A program made the translations under genes and the position numbers. Of a stretch of DNA of 64,000 nt, positions 42,764-53,233 are shown piece by piece; positions within the stretch are counted from its first letter, which is position 1, and the number at the start of each line of letters is the position of its first letter. The notes beneath the pieces were generated by a model that saw nothing but the letters and a program-made list of their open reading frames with translations, was not told where the DNA came from and made no database searches. The stretch spans positions 6,522,420 to 6,586,419 of the forward strand of contig JALMQS010000089.1 in the NCBI GenBank assembly GCA_024734495.1. The letters run 5' to 3'. The stretch is from Forficula auricularia. Its lineage: Eukaryota > Arthropoda > Insecta > Dermaptera > Forficulidae.

Positions 42764-43923
42764 CAGCCATACTCAACATGCGGCCCGCTTAGCTTTTATG
42801 TGCGGCCCGAAACGCACTTATTATCAGGAAGGTGCTTTATAAAAATCTGGTTATTTAAGACTGTGTTTTCAAATAAGCGCCCTCAAAGTTGGATAAAAAG
42901 TGGTACGAAATTTGGAACTAATTTTGAGCTATTTTACTTCTTTCTGCTAGATGGCAGCATACAATTTTGTGAACTTAATCGTGGCTTACAAGGTGAAAAT
43001 AAAATTACTTCGCAGATGGCGAATAAAGTATTTGCTTTTGAAGAGAAATTAAAAATATATTGCGAAGAAATACAGAACCAAGTATCGCATAACTTCCCAA
43101 CCGTAACAAAAGCTAAACAAGATGGTATATCTATTTCTCCAGAAAACTATACGATATTGTCTAATTATTTAGCTGCCTTATCCAAGGAATTTAAGAGAAG
43201 GTTTCAGGATTTACGTTGCATCAAGAATTGTTTGTTGCTTGTAGAAAATCTCTGGCATGTACAAACAGCAACTATAACACAACTAGCTGCATTGGGATTT
43301 GATTATGCAAGGTTATTCGATGAATTTATCCAGTTTAAGAACGATACGAATCTGGAAGTTATTTTCAAAGAAAAGAGAGACGGAAAGGAGTACACCGAAT
43401 TTTGGAAATTAGTACCAGAAAAATACAAGACTACAAAAATGTGACCACCTGCTTCTCACGTTGTTCGCATCAACTTATCTCTGTGAATCATCCTATTCCA
43501 AAATGAAATACGCAAAAAACGTATATAGAAATAGACTTACAGATTCTCACCTTGATGACGTATTGAGGGTAGCATGTAGTAATTATAAACCTGATGTCTA
43601 AAATAGTAAAGAATTTCTCGCGAGATAAGAATATCTTTTTCAAATCAGCGCGGTCAAAATAATTCTTGTTGACGTATCAATTATTCTTTGATATATTAAT
43701 GAGAAAATTAAAATTTATTTAAAGAATTTGTGTCACTATCAAGTATCACACTAATTTTTAAATAAACGTTTGGATCTATTTATGTTTTGTGTTTTATTTA
43801 TTACATGGGAGTGGGGGGGGGGATCTGTAAAACCATTTTCCCCCATGGTGTATAATGTTGCGGCCCGCGTAACTTAGCAAAAATATATATGTGGCCCGTA
43901 GAAAAAAAGGTTGAGTATGGCTG
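42764..43923 (+). mobile_element. hAT element with perfect 8-bp target duplication
   Basis: Ends CAGCCATACTCAACATGCGG and CCCGTAG...GGTTGAGTATGGCTG; target duplication ACCTAGAA at 42756-42763 and 43924-43931. 1160 bp, so much shorter than a complete hAT. Confidence 0.93.
42935..43599 (+). pseudogene. hAT transposase, C-terminal half
   Basis: Reads SIQFCELNRGLQGENKITSQ, MANKVFAFEEKLKIYCEEI, then LAALSKEFKRRFQDLR and a conserved WHVQTA region, FDEFIQFKNDTNLEVIFKEK and EFWKLVPEKYKTTKM. A one-base shift near 43440 leads into CDHLLLTLFASTYLCESSYS, KMKYAKNVYRNRLTDSHLDD and VLRVACSNYKPDV, stop: the hAT C-terminal dimerisation domain ('ASTYLCESxFSxMKxIKxxYRxRLTDxHLxxxLR'). The BED finger and first catalytic Asp region are missing. 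Closest in style to the SCAND3/EPM2AIP1/GTF2IRD2 group. Confidence 0.85.
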
Positions 43924-44209
43924 ACCTAGAACAACAACTGGATTTAGAAGCCCTAAATGCTATTAAGGATCAAGCACATAAAGATACATCTCGGCTGCGC
44001 CAGACACTTTTTGTAAGAAAACAAAAAAAGGTCACACAACTCAAGAAGAAATCGGATACCACCTCAAAGCAACAGGATATAATAAAAACAGGTATGATAA
44101 CATTTCATCCTAGAGTTGTGAACTTGACTGATGTTAAGCTTGATCCTAAAGAAATAGAGCTTCTAAATAAAACGCCCCAAATCAAAAAATTTCGCCACAA
44201 GCCATTCTA

Positions 44210-44400
44210 ACTATTACTAGTTTTAACCTGTAAACTCCTGATGATGGACTAATAATCCGAAATATATTGAGTTGGTATAAACCTCTGAGTTTTATTTCAT
44301 TCAGTGTGAAACTACACACTCTTTACTTTATTAATTAATATCATGTTTCACCTAAAACCTACACCACTTTCTCTAAGTAAAATTAACAGTTATGTATAAT
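44210..44400 (+). mobile_element. PLE terminal repeat
   Basis: Follows the PLE frame directly: hammerhead-like core, CCTCTGAGTTTTATTTCATT, TTTACTTTATTAATTAATAT and CACCTAAAACCTACACCACT. Confidence 0.6.
44238..44262 (+). ncRNA. Hammerhead-like motif next to a PLE frame
   Basis: CTGATGA, T, GGA-ctaataa-TCC, GAAATATA. Core intact, short stem II. It is the copy that ties the motif to PLE coding sequence. Confidence 0.5.
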
Positions 44401-45372
44401 ATCTCAGGATTGGATGAAGGGATTCCAGCCTGTGTGCGGGGCACAATCTGCACACACACACACTCGGTGGCCCTGTTTTTACTCATTTACATCTAGAATG
44501 TTTAAATAAAAGAAAAAAAAACCCTTTGAAGGATTTATTCTTTGTAACCGTCTATCAAAAGAATAAAAAGGTTTTATATGGAAATTTTATATTCCGCAGT
44601 TCTTGATGTTTGATTCGGAAAGGTTCGAATAAGAATGTTAAATAAGAAAATCATATAAAAAAACTCTTTCGTATTTTATTAAAACGTTGAATATTCTCCA
44701 CATGAGTTGTCAAAAAAACCTGAGCAAATAAAGGGAATGTATTAAATAGAATTCGTTTTTTTTTTTTTCCCGGGCTTCCAAGTAAAATTTCAATTACCAG
44801 ACATACAGACAAACAAAAAAATGAATAGATTTATTATTATTAACTTCTATTTTGAAATGAGAAAAAAAGCTACCTATTTTTTTTTTTATTAATTTGGTTT
44901 TATGAAAATTGAATGAGAGTCATTTTGAATTATGTATATTGAAGCCCACTGTGGAATGTCTTATCAATACTGCAGGCATCTACCTCAACCTACAATAGAA
45001 TCGACCAACGATATCACAAAGTGGGGGCATCTGGCGAAAATGGAAAGCTCTTAGGTAGGCCTAAAATATTCGGGAGTGGACGGCTAAATGATGATGATCA
45101 TATAGATGTCTAGAGAAATAGATTTCCTTGAACTCTATATCTATAGGTTACAACCCCCATTATCCACTATGGGTGGCAAACGAAGCTCCAATTTGTGGAT
45201 CCCAAACAGTGGATTTATTTAATTAACAGTGCTAGTTGCAGAGTGCCCATCTATCGTGCATTTCTTTAGTAGAATTCAAAATATTTTGGTCAATAATTAA
45301 TCAACTTATCTTTCAGCTAACATTTAATAATACTAATAACACACAACTTAGAGAAAACAACAAATGGGACCG
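44401..45372. other. AT-rich intron
   Basis: Only a short CA run (about 44451-44464) and T-runs. Open frame at 45236 has no domain. Confidence 0.4.
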
Positions 45373-45742
45373 AAGGGTGAACCGCGACCTAATATCGTGT
45401 ACACCTACTTCCACTTCCATTTTCATTTCCAATTAGAAGACAATAGATTTAGGGGCATTATCTAATGGAACGAATCCCAAAAAAAGCTCTAGAATAGATC
45501 ACCCCCCCCCCCCCAGAAAGACGGAAAAGTGGTCGAGCCAGGCGCTCTTGGATGGACGAGGTGAACGAGGCTATGAGTTCCAGAAATTGTGGATGTCTGG
45601 GACCGTGAAACGTGGAAACTGGGAACGGAGAAGCGTCGCCAGACGTAGAAATCCGGAAGAAGAAAAAGAAGAAGAAGATCTAATGAATTCCAAAATCATT
45701 CCAAAGACGAGTACACCTAATTCCAATCGCGGTTCACCCCTA
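45373..45742. mobile_element. MITE (GGGGTGAACC termini), copy 2, interrupted
   Basis: AAGGGTGAACCGCGACCTAA at the left and TCGCGGTTCACCCCT at the right; body collinear with 8358-8512 except for the insert at 45466-45681. Confidence 0.7.
45466..45681 (+). mobile_element. LINE 3'-end fragment inserted in the MITE
   Basis: Encodes GRARRSWMDEVNEAM and an Arg/Lys tail, the last residues of an RTE-like ORF ('GRPRxxWxDEVxxAM'), then an (AAG)n tail. ATCTAATG flanks it on both sides (8-bp duplication); the intact MITE at 8358 shows the empty site. Confidence 0.65.
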
Positions 45743-46133
45743 GACTGAGACTAAATAAAGCAGCACTACTGCCGAAGGTAGCGCACTCTTGTGTTTATTT
45801 ATTCATTTAGGCGAATTGGGGCAAATATTGTATTTAATAAATCATCCCCCAAAGCTTACTATTTTCGTCGCCAGTTGGCGCTAAAGTCGTGACGCATGAT
45901 CCCTATTGTGACCATACAAGAAAACTGTTTGTGAAACAAAACTAGCCCATAATTTATTCATAATACATATTTAAAATTAAAAAAAATATTAAATACATAC
46001 GAATGAAGAGCTTACAATACTGGTCAGTTGATAAACAGCGCTGACTGGTAGTCAAAATAAAATCTAACACATGCGGGTCATATTTATTTTCATTTTATAA
46101 AGAGAATTATTTAAAAAAAAAAAAAAAGATATA
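45743..46133. repeat. Family D repeat copy and AT-rich spacer
   Basis: CTGCCGAAGGTAGCGCACTC, AATAAATCATCCCCCAAAG, TCGTCGCCAGTTGGCGCTAA at 45770-45905; then AT-rich. Confidence 0.55.
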
Positions 46134-46701
46134 CAGGGTGAGTCATGGGAAACGGATGTTTTTCAGAAAAGCATAACTCTGCGGATTTTTCATAAAATAA
46201 AATATTTTTTTTACTAAACTATTATTGAATGCTTATGAGCGAAAAATTATGTCTGACAAATGATGGCCATTTTCACGAACACAAATTCGAAGGCGCTCTC
46301 GATAAAAATGAGCTTCATCGCTCATTATGATGGTCAAATCCTAATGTTCTTCAAACATGTCAAGCATTGTTTGGCAAAAAGTAAGACTTTGATGGTAATC
46401 TCGCTCATTCAACTGTTGAACTATCGTAATTTTATACGGGTGAAGGCCTAGGTCTTTGAGTAAAATTCGCTGCACAGTGCTTTGAAGAAACTTTGGCAAG
46501 AGTGGACGCAAACTTTCGAGAGCGCCTTAGAATTTGTGTTCGTGAAAATGGCCATCATTTGTCAGACATAATTTTTCGCTCATAACCATTCAATAATGGC
46601 ATAGTTTAGTGATTGTTCCTATGAAAATAAAATATTTTATTTTGAAAAATCCGCAGAGTTATGCTTTCCTGAAAAACATCCGTTTCCCGTGACTCATCAT
46701 G
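46134..46701 (-). mobile_element. DNA transposon with arms of about 180 bp (IS630-like)
   Basis: CAGGGTGAGTCATGGGAAAC at the left and the inverse of CATGATGAGTCACGGGAAAC at the right. Arms 46134-46310 and 46512-46701 are close to identical. TA precedes the left end. Each arm encodes the same transposase C terminus. Confidence 0.8.
46234..46496 (-). pseudogene. IS630-like transposase fragment
   Basis: Minus: LQSTVQRILLKDLGLHPYKI, TIVQQLNERDYHQSLTFCQT, MLDMFEEH, one stop, DLTIIMSDEAHFY, then a jump into RERLRICVRENGHHLSDIIF and stop. 'LHPYKIxxVQxLNExDxxxRxxFC' and 'SDEAHF' (first catalytic Asp) are the start of the DDE domain of insect IS630-like transposases; the rest of the core is deleted and the frame resumes at the C terminus. 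Related in plan, not in detail, to 18221-18849. Confidence 0.75.
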
Positions 46702-47252
46702 TTTTTTTTTTTTTTTTAAATGCAATCGAATGCAAGAAGGGGTGCACCAGTAAAGATGTAGCTCCTATGGATCTCGAAAGACCCTTGCATTACCGAAGAG
46801 AAGGGAAAGTTGATTAAGTGAGAGGGTGTAGACGTAGGTGTCTATGCACCCTGGTTTTGAAGGTTTGAAGATCATAGGTGCTGGGAAAGATAGAGGCTGG
46901 GAGAGAGTTCCAGTTCCTTGAAGTCATGGGGATATATGTATTCGCGAATGAAGTGGCCCGGCACTTTTCCAATTTGACCGCGAAAGAGTGTTGGGAGTCG
47001 GCAAAACGTGTGCTGCGTGCAAAGCATGCTTTAGGGGGAATTATTGATTTTATCTCATCAGAGCACCTGCCGTGATAGTATCTATAGAAAAGGGAAAGGG
47101 CAGAGACATCTCTTCGATAAGCTAGCGAGTCGAGGGAGTCGGTGAGGGTAGAATCATCAATTAGCCTGACGGCTCGTTTCTGAATTGCATCAAGGGTAGC
47201 AAGAGAATATTTTGAGGCTCCTCTCCACAGATGAGAGCAGTATTCGAGACAG
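46702..47252 (-). mobile_element. LINE-2 type, 5'-truncated copy
   Basis: A T-run (46702-46717, poly(A) in sense) abuts the transposon end; the coding end and a 3' UTR precede it. 5'-truncated at about 47252. Confidence 0.8.
46814..47252 (-). pseudogene. LINE-2 polymerase C terminus, frame intact
   Basis: About 145 codons without a stop: CLEYCSHLWRGASKYSLATL, DAIQKRAVRLIDDSTLTDSL, SLAYRRDVSALSLFYRYYHG, IKSIIPPKACFARSTRFADS, then MTSRNWNSLPASIFPSTYDL and QTFKTRVHRHLRLHPLT before TAA. This is the C-terminal region of jockey/CR1-related LINEs ('P.LEY.SHLW.GA', 'RDWNSLP', 'FKTRV.R'). About 70% like the shifted copy at 61600-62100, so a sister lineage. No Met start, thus easy to miss. Confidence 0.8.
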
Positions 47253-48310
47253 TATTATTAGTTTGTTTAATTTTAATAGATTGTTGTTTACTATTTAATA
47301 CAATATTAAATGTTTTATTTAAATATTCTTCGGGATCTCAATTTTGAAAACTTAACCTCGGCATGATTGATAACTGTGCAGCTTACCCGTTTGTTTTAGC
47401 TATATTTTTGACCACAAGATTGCGTGGTGGCAAGAACCACTTACCAATACTTAGTCTATGATATTGATGTGAATAAAAGAAAGAATTTCACTCACGATTA
47501 AATTTTAATTGTAAAATGAATCATTTGGTAAGAAAATATATACAGTAAAACCTCTTTTATCGGCCCTCATTTATCCGGATCTGATTTGACATTTTTATTT
47601 TAATAAATGTTCACATAGATAATAGTAATTACTTTCACATTTATATTCTATAGAATATAATGGGAGAGTCCTGACTATTTGAGAGCTTGTATCTCAGAGA
47701 TGAAAAAAGTTAATTTCATTTTTTAGCTTCTAGATGGAAGGAATCGTTGCCCTTAATAGTTGGAAACCGGATTTAGGACAGAAAACCTGAAAATGTGGTC
47801 CCCAGAGGCCAAAAAGGGGTCCAAAATCCATTGGTCAGTGCGTATGTAAGTATGTACGTATGTACCCCCTCCGTTTCGCAACCATAAGTCTCAGAGCTAC
47901 GAAATTCGAAACTTAAGCTCAATATAGGCTAGAAGGAGTACATCAAGCTTTTGGTTGAAATCGGAAGACCGGAAGTGGACATTTACATGAAATATTTTTT
48001 TTTTGATATTCTCAAAAACGGCTCCAACTATTTTTTTTTAAATTAGTGTATTTATCAAGTGTCTTGAGTTATTAGTTGTGTCAAATTTAAAAAAAAATCG
48101 TTGAAGCCGTTTTTGAGAAAATCAAAAAAAAAAAAAATAAAGGAATAGGGTGTAAATTGGTAGTGACGATTTTTTTACATGCCACAGGTGTGATATCTTT
48201 CGAAACACTCGTGTATTTGAATGGAATGTTGTGTGAAAATTCCAAAGAAATCGGTGAAGAACTTTCGGAGATCCTTCAACGTATCACTTAAGCGTAACAG
48301 TACATTTTTA
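47253..48310. repeat. Spacer with a pogo-like end and an unclassified repeat
   Basis: CAGTAAAACCTCTTTTATCG and ATTTATCCGGAT at 47545-47582 resemble a pogo/Tigger terminus without its partner. 47640-48300 (GGTCCCCAGAGGCCAAAAAG, TATGTACGTATGTACCCCC) looks like a dispersed repeat but has no other copy here. Confidence 0.4.
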
Positions 48311-49034
48311 TTTATATAGATTTTCTATTATAAAATCGTTTAGAAAACACATCCAATAAATAATTATACTATAACTACAAAAGTGAGGAATTTTTAAAAG
48401 AATTTGTAAAATCTTCAAATATTTACAAAATAACAACCTTCGATACACAAGTCAGGCCGACTCCTGAATACTCGTTAATTTTCACTAAACATAAATCCAA
48501 CCATGTATTGTGGAAAGTTCTAAACTTGGTACATTAAATCTTGGCTTAACAACAAACAAAGTTTCGACAAAAGGTTTCTCCAGAATGGAGACCATTATGA
48601 AAGATTTCGTGAACTCACTTTACAAATCGAGAGTAAAATTACTTTTCAATAAATTCTCTTATAATTTCAAACCAATTCAATTTTTGCAACAAGTTTGTAT
48701 CAAATCTATCCATAGTTATAAATCAATGATTGATTTTCTAATGAAAATTCTAGTATTAATCTGATTGAAAAAGAATTTCAACTTGTTGCATTTAGTGTAG
48801 ATATATCTTTAGATGACCGATGATTTGGACACATGCCGAGATCTAACGCGGTAAAGAATCTGTTGAAACATTATTAACCAACTCAAACACAAATTCTCTT
48901 TTAAAAACATTTCAAGCTCTATTTGTACCTAAATAAAAGAATAATGATAAAATTGGATTCACAAGATTGGAACTCACATCATTTCTCGTTTTGTGATTTT
49001 TCACAACATAAAAATAATTTTTATAAAAAAAATA
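48311..49034. other. AT-rich intron
   Basis: The 84-codon frame at 48510-48764 has no recognised domain. Confidence 0.4.
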
Positions 49035-49945
49035 AAATAAAACCGACTTCAAAAAAATTAAATGCAACAAATAAAATAATAATAACTTAAAAATAAAATA
49101 AAATACACCAAAAGGTATAAAATAATTATCTAATTTAGTTACAACTACACGAAGAAATATTAGCATGAAATTACTTTTTGAAGTCGGTGCCAAATAAACT
49201 ATATAAGCGAGCGTAGTCGCCAAAAGTACTAAGTAAGATCCGTCGAGTGAAATTTATATAATGTATATGTTTGGCACCGACTTCAAAAAGTAATTTCATG
49301 TTAATATTTCGTCGTTTAGTTGTAACTAAATTAGATAATTATTTTATACCTTTTAGTGTATTTTATTTTATTTTTAAGTTATTATTATTTTATTTGTTGC
49401 ATTTAATTTTTTACTTTATCCAATGCGAAGCATGGGAGAAAGTATTGTAATCGCTCTCGCGGCAAGCGCGACTTCAAAGGGTCCTCAGGTAAAGACTACG
49501 GAACCCATAGACTCAATTAAGGTCACAAATTGAAGTATTCAATGAGATTGAATTTTAGCACGTGACGGTTTTGCCAAAAATTACCTGGAATCTCGTCGAG
49601 AGGCCAAAAAGTGCCATTTTTTTGGAAGTGCGTGGGGATGGATGGATGTATGTTATCGTTTTTTTCGTCCACGATTTTTTCCACACCTTTGAGCTGATTG
49701 AAATGAAATTGAAAACCTACCATTAGTTTAACAAAATGAAGCGCTGATTAGTTTTTGGTACATGTCGGTCCACAAACATTAGTACTTTATTTCAGTACTT
49801 TTTTAGTTTTTTCTAAATATCTTGAAAATAACTTAACCAATTTTGATGAAATTTAATATCCTAATTAAGTACCTTGGGGACCACAAAAAATGTTAAATAA
49901 AGTTTAGCAACGATCCGTTGCAGTTTATTTGAAGTCGGCTTTATT
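49035..49945. repeat. Inverted repeat with arms of about 150 bp, right arm interrupted
   Basis: GACTTCAAAAAAATTAAATG to TTTTTGAAGTCGGTGCC (left) is mirrored by GGCACCGACTTCAAAAAGTA to GTTGCATTTAATTTTTT, then, after a family B element, GAAGTCGGC. The intact left arm is the empty site. Confidence 0.75.
49412..49930 (+). mobile_element. Family B element, copy 2, with exact borders
   Basis: From ACTTTATCCAATGCGAAGCA to CAACGATCCGTTGCAGTTTA. Ends contain TTTATCC / GGATAAA and a CAACGatcCGTTG hairpin. No coding. Confidence 0.75.
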
Positions 49946-50329
49946 TTTTTTTTATAAAAATTATTTTTATTTTTCTCTTTTTAGTGATGTTATTAATAGT
50001 GACTTAATATAATACCTTGAATGCATCTTGTAAGAGAAAGCGTCGGGCGAATGAATCAGAAAATGATAAAATAAAATCGAAATTTCGTTATGGGTTAAGA
50101 TATAGAAAGCTAAAAATTTACGTGGATATTTCTTTCTACATAATATATATATATAATAACATATCAAAAAATCAAAAAAAATAGAAAAGGGTCACCCACA
50201 AAACGTCTTTGAATCGACATGGAACCCATATAATATATTTGATTCCTGCACTTTCTCTTTCGAGCTTAAAGCTACATCTTTAAAATATGATTATTTATTT
50301 ATATTCCAATCAAATTACAATTTTAAAAA
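49946..50329. other. AT-rich spacer
   Basis: No gene seen. Confidence 0.4.
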
Positions 50330-50620
50330 CATTTTATTGCTGGAAATACCTTTATTAGTAGTATACAAAATTTTCCCTTAAATCGTGTGGCTCGGCACTG
50401 AGAGCCTCAAAATGAGCAAATTTCGTTTTTTTTTCAGTTTTTCTTGAATAACTCTAAAACGGCTTATCAAAACATAAAGATATATTAAAGCTCCTTAAAT
50501 TCCGCTTAAAATGATCATAATTTCATTCATGTCGTTTCAGTAGAACCGGTACTAGCGCCTGTTAAAAATACCACTTTTTTACAATTTTTTTTAAAAATTG
50601 GTATTTTTGTCTAAAAAATG
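50330..50620. repeat. Family A half copy
   Basis: TTTTATTGCTGGAAATACCT, CTCAAAATGAG and AACTCTAAAACGGCTTATCA as in 598-850. Confidence 0.65.
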
Positions 50621-50689
50621 GCTCTTAAAGCCTATTGCTCAAGATTTGAGTACTAATATATGTAAAAAAATTAAACAAAATAGACTTAT

Positions 50690-50905
50690 CCCTCCACTAA
50701 TTTTAAATATTTACCCTTTTGTTATCTTAAAAATAAATTTTACCATTGACTTGTATTCAAATTCGAAATCCTCTTTTCTCAAAAGGCCATTCAAAATTAA
50801 ACAAAAGTAGACTCCCTACCTTTTCTCCCTCCACTAATTTTAAATATTTACTTTTTTGTTATCTTAAAAAATAAATTTTACCATTGACTTGTATTCAATT
50901 TCGAC
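50690..50905. repeat. Tandem duplication, period about 135 bp
   Basis: CTCCACTAATTTTAAATATT and ACCATTGACTTGTATTCAA occur at 50694/50752 and again at 50828/50880. Confidence 0.7.
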
Positions 50906-51356
50906 TTATCCAGGTCAGTTACTTTCTGTTTCTCCTGAAGATGGGTTAGTCACCCGAAATATATATATCGAGATTAAAGATTCTCCAAAAATAAATTCGT
51001 TTTATTTTTTTTTATATCTTAATGTGAAACCTACCAAGTATTTTTATCCAATAATTTAAAAAAATGTTTCACCAAGTACCAACACCAAATTCCTTAAAAA
51101 AAACTAATATATGTATTAGGATACCCTAGTATTGGTATTCACCATGATCCCATTAATATGCATTATATAGAGGGATCTTAGTAGTAAATAATTTCTGAAC
51201 TATACCTTCTTTTTATTTCATCTTTGTGAAGTGGACATAGTATGTACAATGTTAACCATGGATAGTTATACGCTAGAACAACCCATTAAATTTATTAAAG
51301 TTACATTGAGCTATTGCGGTCTAAGTTTCCAGGACGATTAATTTCACGTAATGGTG
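50906..51356 (+). mobile_element. PLE-type terminal repeat and spacer
   Basis: Hammerhead-like core at 50935, then AATAAATTCGTTTTATTTTT, AATGTGAAACCTACC and GTTTCACCAAGTACCAACACC blocks, like those near 57890 and 58510. Confidence 0.5.
50935..50959 (+). ncRNA. Hammerhead-like motif
   Basis: CTGAAGA, T, GGG-ttagtca-CCC, GAAATATATATATCG. Core intact, stem II three pairs. Confidence 0.45.
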
Positions 51357-51585
51357 ACTAAAATCGTGCGATTTAACCCCATTAGATTATTTCCTTTGGG
51401 TTTTTTTTTTTTTTTTTTGAAAAGTAAAGTCTATGTGAAAAGCCAACAGCTGAAAAACAACATTCGGGTCGAAATTGATAAACTTGATGATGAAATGTGT
51501 GAACGTGTCCTTCAAAATTTTGGTGTTCATATGGGAGCCTGTTTTATTTTTAAAAAACATCTAGAGGCGACTTTTGAAAGACCCT
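51357..51585 (+). pseudogene. IS630-like transposase C-terminal fragment
   Basis: IRLFPLGFFFFFLKSKVYVK, SQQLKNNIRVEIDKLDDEMC and ERVLQNFGVHMGACF. In relatives 'PLDFFLWGYLKSKVY...LQQLKxNIRxEI..ExxxRVxxNFxxRxxxC' is the end of the transposase, just after the last catalytic acid. The Asp of PLD is Gly here and WG is Phe, so it is dead. No termini found. Confidence 0.65.
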
Positions 51586-52130
51586 AAATATGCTGGAGCT
51601 GCATATATTACAGCTTTTTCTTTTATAATTTTAAAACATTAATTTTAATAAAGTTAAAAGATTTTTCAAAATTCGAATAAACCCCGCGCGAATTTTAATT
51701 CAAATTTAAATATATATTTTACAATTTATTAATACATTTAGACATTTATTCGCTCTTAACTTCTATATAAATTATTCAAAATTTAATTTATAAACAAACA
51801 TTTAAAATACCAAATTTAAGAAAAAATTAAAATAAGATTCCGATCACCAATTTGACTAAAATTTGAGGCGTCAGTTTTGGATCGCATCGGAACGGCCTGT
51901 TCTATTAAAACCTGCGACAAAGAAACATCTCATTTTTATATCCAAACACCTTTTTTAATATATGTTGTTTTTGGACTTTGAGTGTTCACTAATAGTCGCA
52001 ATTTGTTTTATAGAATAAGCATTTTCATGGACCTCAAGGTAAGACTTTTTTTTATTGACTCTATTTTATATTCAAATTCCTTTTGTTCAAATTTCTTATT
52101 GGTATTCTGTTTGTATTTATAAATTATTTA
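51586..52130. other. AT-rich spacer
   Basis: CTCAAG/GTAAGAC at 52038 is a good donor sequence but no supporting exon was found. Confidence 0.35.
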
Positions 52131-52312
52131 GAAAGGTCCGAACCGTTTGGGGACAAGCAACTATTCGTATTAATCGAATTGATTGCCTCAACAAAAGGAC
52201 GCATACCTCGGCATCAAGTCGGAACAAAGCGCCATCTTCAAGGCCGTCGTCACAAGAAAAGACGCCACCACACTTCATCTGGTCAACGAGACCATTTTCT
52301 TTACTAAAAATT
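52131..52312 (+). CDS. Unassigned basic open frame, possible terminal exon
   Basis: After a TTTATTTAG acceptor-like site the frame gives ERSEPFGDKQLFVLIELIAS, TKGRIPRHQVGTKRHLQGRR, HKKRRHHTSSGQRDHFLY and stops, with AATAAA 30 bases on. Base composition is clearly GC-richer than the flank. The product is unknown: a strongly basic tail and no motif I recognise. It could be a terminal exon, a processed gene fragment or an unrecognised element; the other two frames are also partly open, which lowers confidence. Confidence 0.25.
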
Positions 52313-52544
52313 TATATTACTTTCCTTTTTCATTAAATAAAAAAAAATTGTTATCAATAATTGGTTTATTCTTCCCTGAAATTCCTTCATAAATCCATAA
52401 ATCAGGGTCATTTGAAAAATAGATAATTTATTAATCTACAGTCCACTAATTAATCGAAAACACAACAATTTAATTGAACACTAACTTTTTTAAACCCGAG
52501 CTTCAGAAACTTAATTTTTTTTAGAAGCTGACAGCTCCATATGC
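52313..52544. other. AT-rich spacer
   Basis: No feature seen. Confidence 0.35.
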
Positions 52545-52757
52545 GGAGTCAGATTGATCGAGTGGTTAAAGAGCATGCCTCCTAATCAAGCTAGCGCTGG
52601 TTCAAGCCCGACTCGCTGCAAATATTTGACCGGGTATAATCTGATTCCTTCACGGGAAGGCAATGGGAAACCACCCCTGCGAAAAATTTCCTTAGGAAAG
52701 GATACTCCCCATAATAATCGTTGACGCTCGTAATCGAGTATGGCACTTGAAGAAGAT
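52545..52757 (+). mobile_element. SINE-2, full-length copy (tRNA-derived)
   Basis: tRNA-like head: TGATCGAGTGGTTAAAG (A box) and GGTTCAAGCCC (B box), style of a Ser/Leu-like tRNA. Body: ATAATCTGATTCCTTC, GGGAAACCACCCCTG and CGAGTATGGCACTTGAAGAA. A CA repeat follows at 52780-52794. A truncated copy is at 23868-24040. Confidence 0.8.
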
Positions 52758-53233
52758 ATATAAGCACATACGCATATACGCACACACACACACTATTCTA
52801 CATTCATGAAAATGGTACTCTAGGAGTAAATTGCATGCAATTAAAGAAATCATTACCATACATGTTATTCTACCTCACTTGTGAATGACAAGTAAATTGA
52901 TGATGTATCTGGGATTCATCATCAGTTGTTGAGAGTTACTTAGCCGTGCCTGAAGGGCACGTTTCCATATGTTACCTCGAGGAGGTGAACTCTCTTATCC
53001 TTCCTGTGTATTAGGTATCTTAATACTAGGGTTCTGTTGGTTAGAACAACAGCAGTGTAATAATTAGTTGGGTTTCTTCCGTATCCACTTGTCGTGTTCT
53101 AACCCTATGTGGTTAAAATTTCTACTTGTTCAGAGGAGCAATAATGGATGCACATACACACACACATAATTTGTACTGAACGGTTCAGATCTACTTGTAT
53201 TTATTGATTGATTGTATTTGTTGAGTACATTAC
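52758..53233. other. Intron sequence just downstream of the TM1 exon
   Basis: Short CA runs at 52780 and 53153. No gene. Confidence 0.4.

Larger units (their letters stand above)
42500..44209 (+). pseudogene. Penelope-like element N-terminal coding fragment, split by a hAT insertion
   Basis: Part 1 (42500-42763): MKIERSHRHLWFLTTCKNFN, IFPKFICITCKS, matching in style the 'HLxFLxxCKxxxIxPxFI' start of PLE proteins. Part 2 (43932-44209): LEALNAIKDQAHKDTSRLRQ, coiled Lys-rich KKVTQLKKKSDTTSKQQD, then VVNLTDVKLDPKEIELLNKT, the 'N-L-S/T-x-x-x-L-x-x-x-E-x-x-x-L-x-K-G' motif that precedes the PLE reverse transcriptase. After KKFRHKPF the frame stops and the terminal repeat begins, so the RT and GIY-YIG domains are deleted. 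Assignment rests on motif memory. Confidence 0.6.

Noticed and set aside
42659..43444. A 261-codon single gene from the ATG at 42659
   Set aside because: The first 35 codons lie in PLE sequence left of the hAT terminus; the frame is a chimera. Only the hAT part is meaningful.
47545..47600. Complete pogo/Tigger element
   Set aside because: Only one terminus-like stretch is visible; no partner end within several kb.
48510..48764. 84-codon open frame as a gene
   Set aside because: No domain, AT-driven residue mix (Lys, Asn, Ile, Phe), no splice or promoter context.
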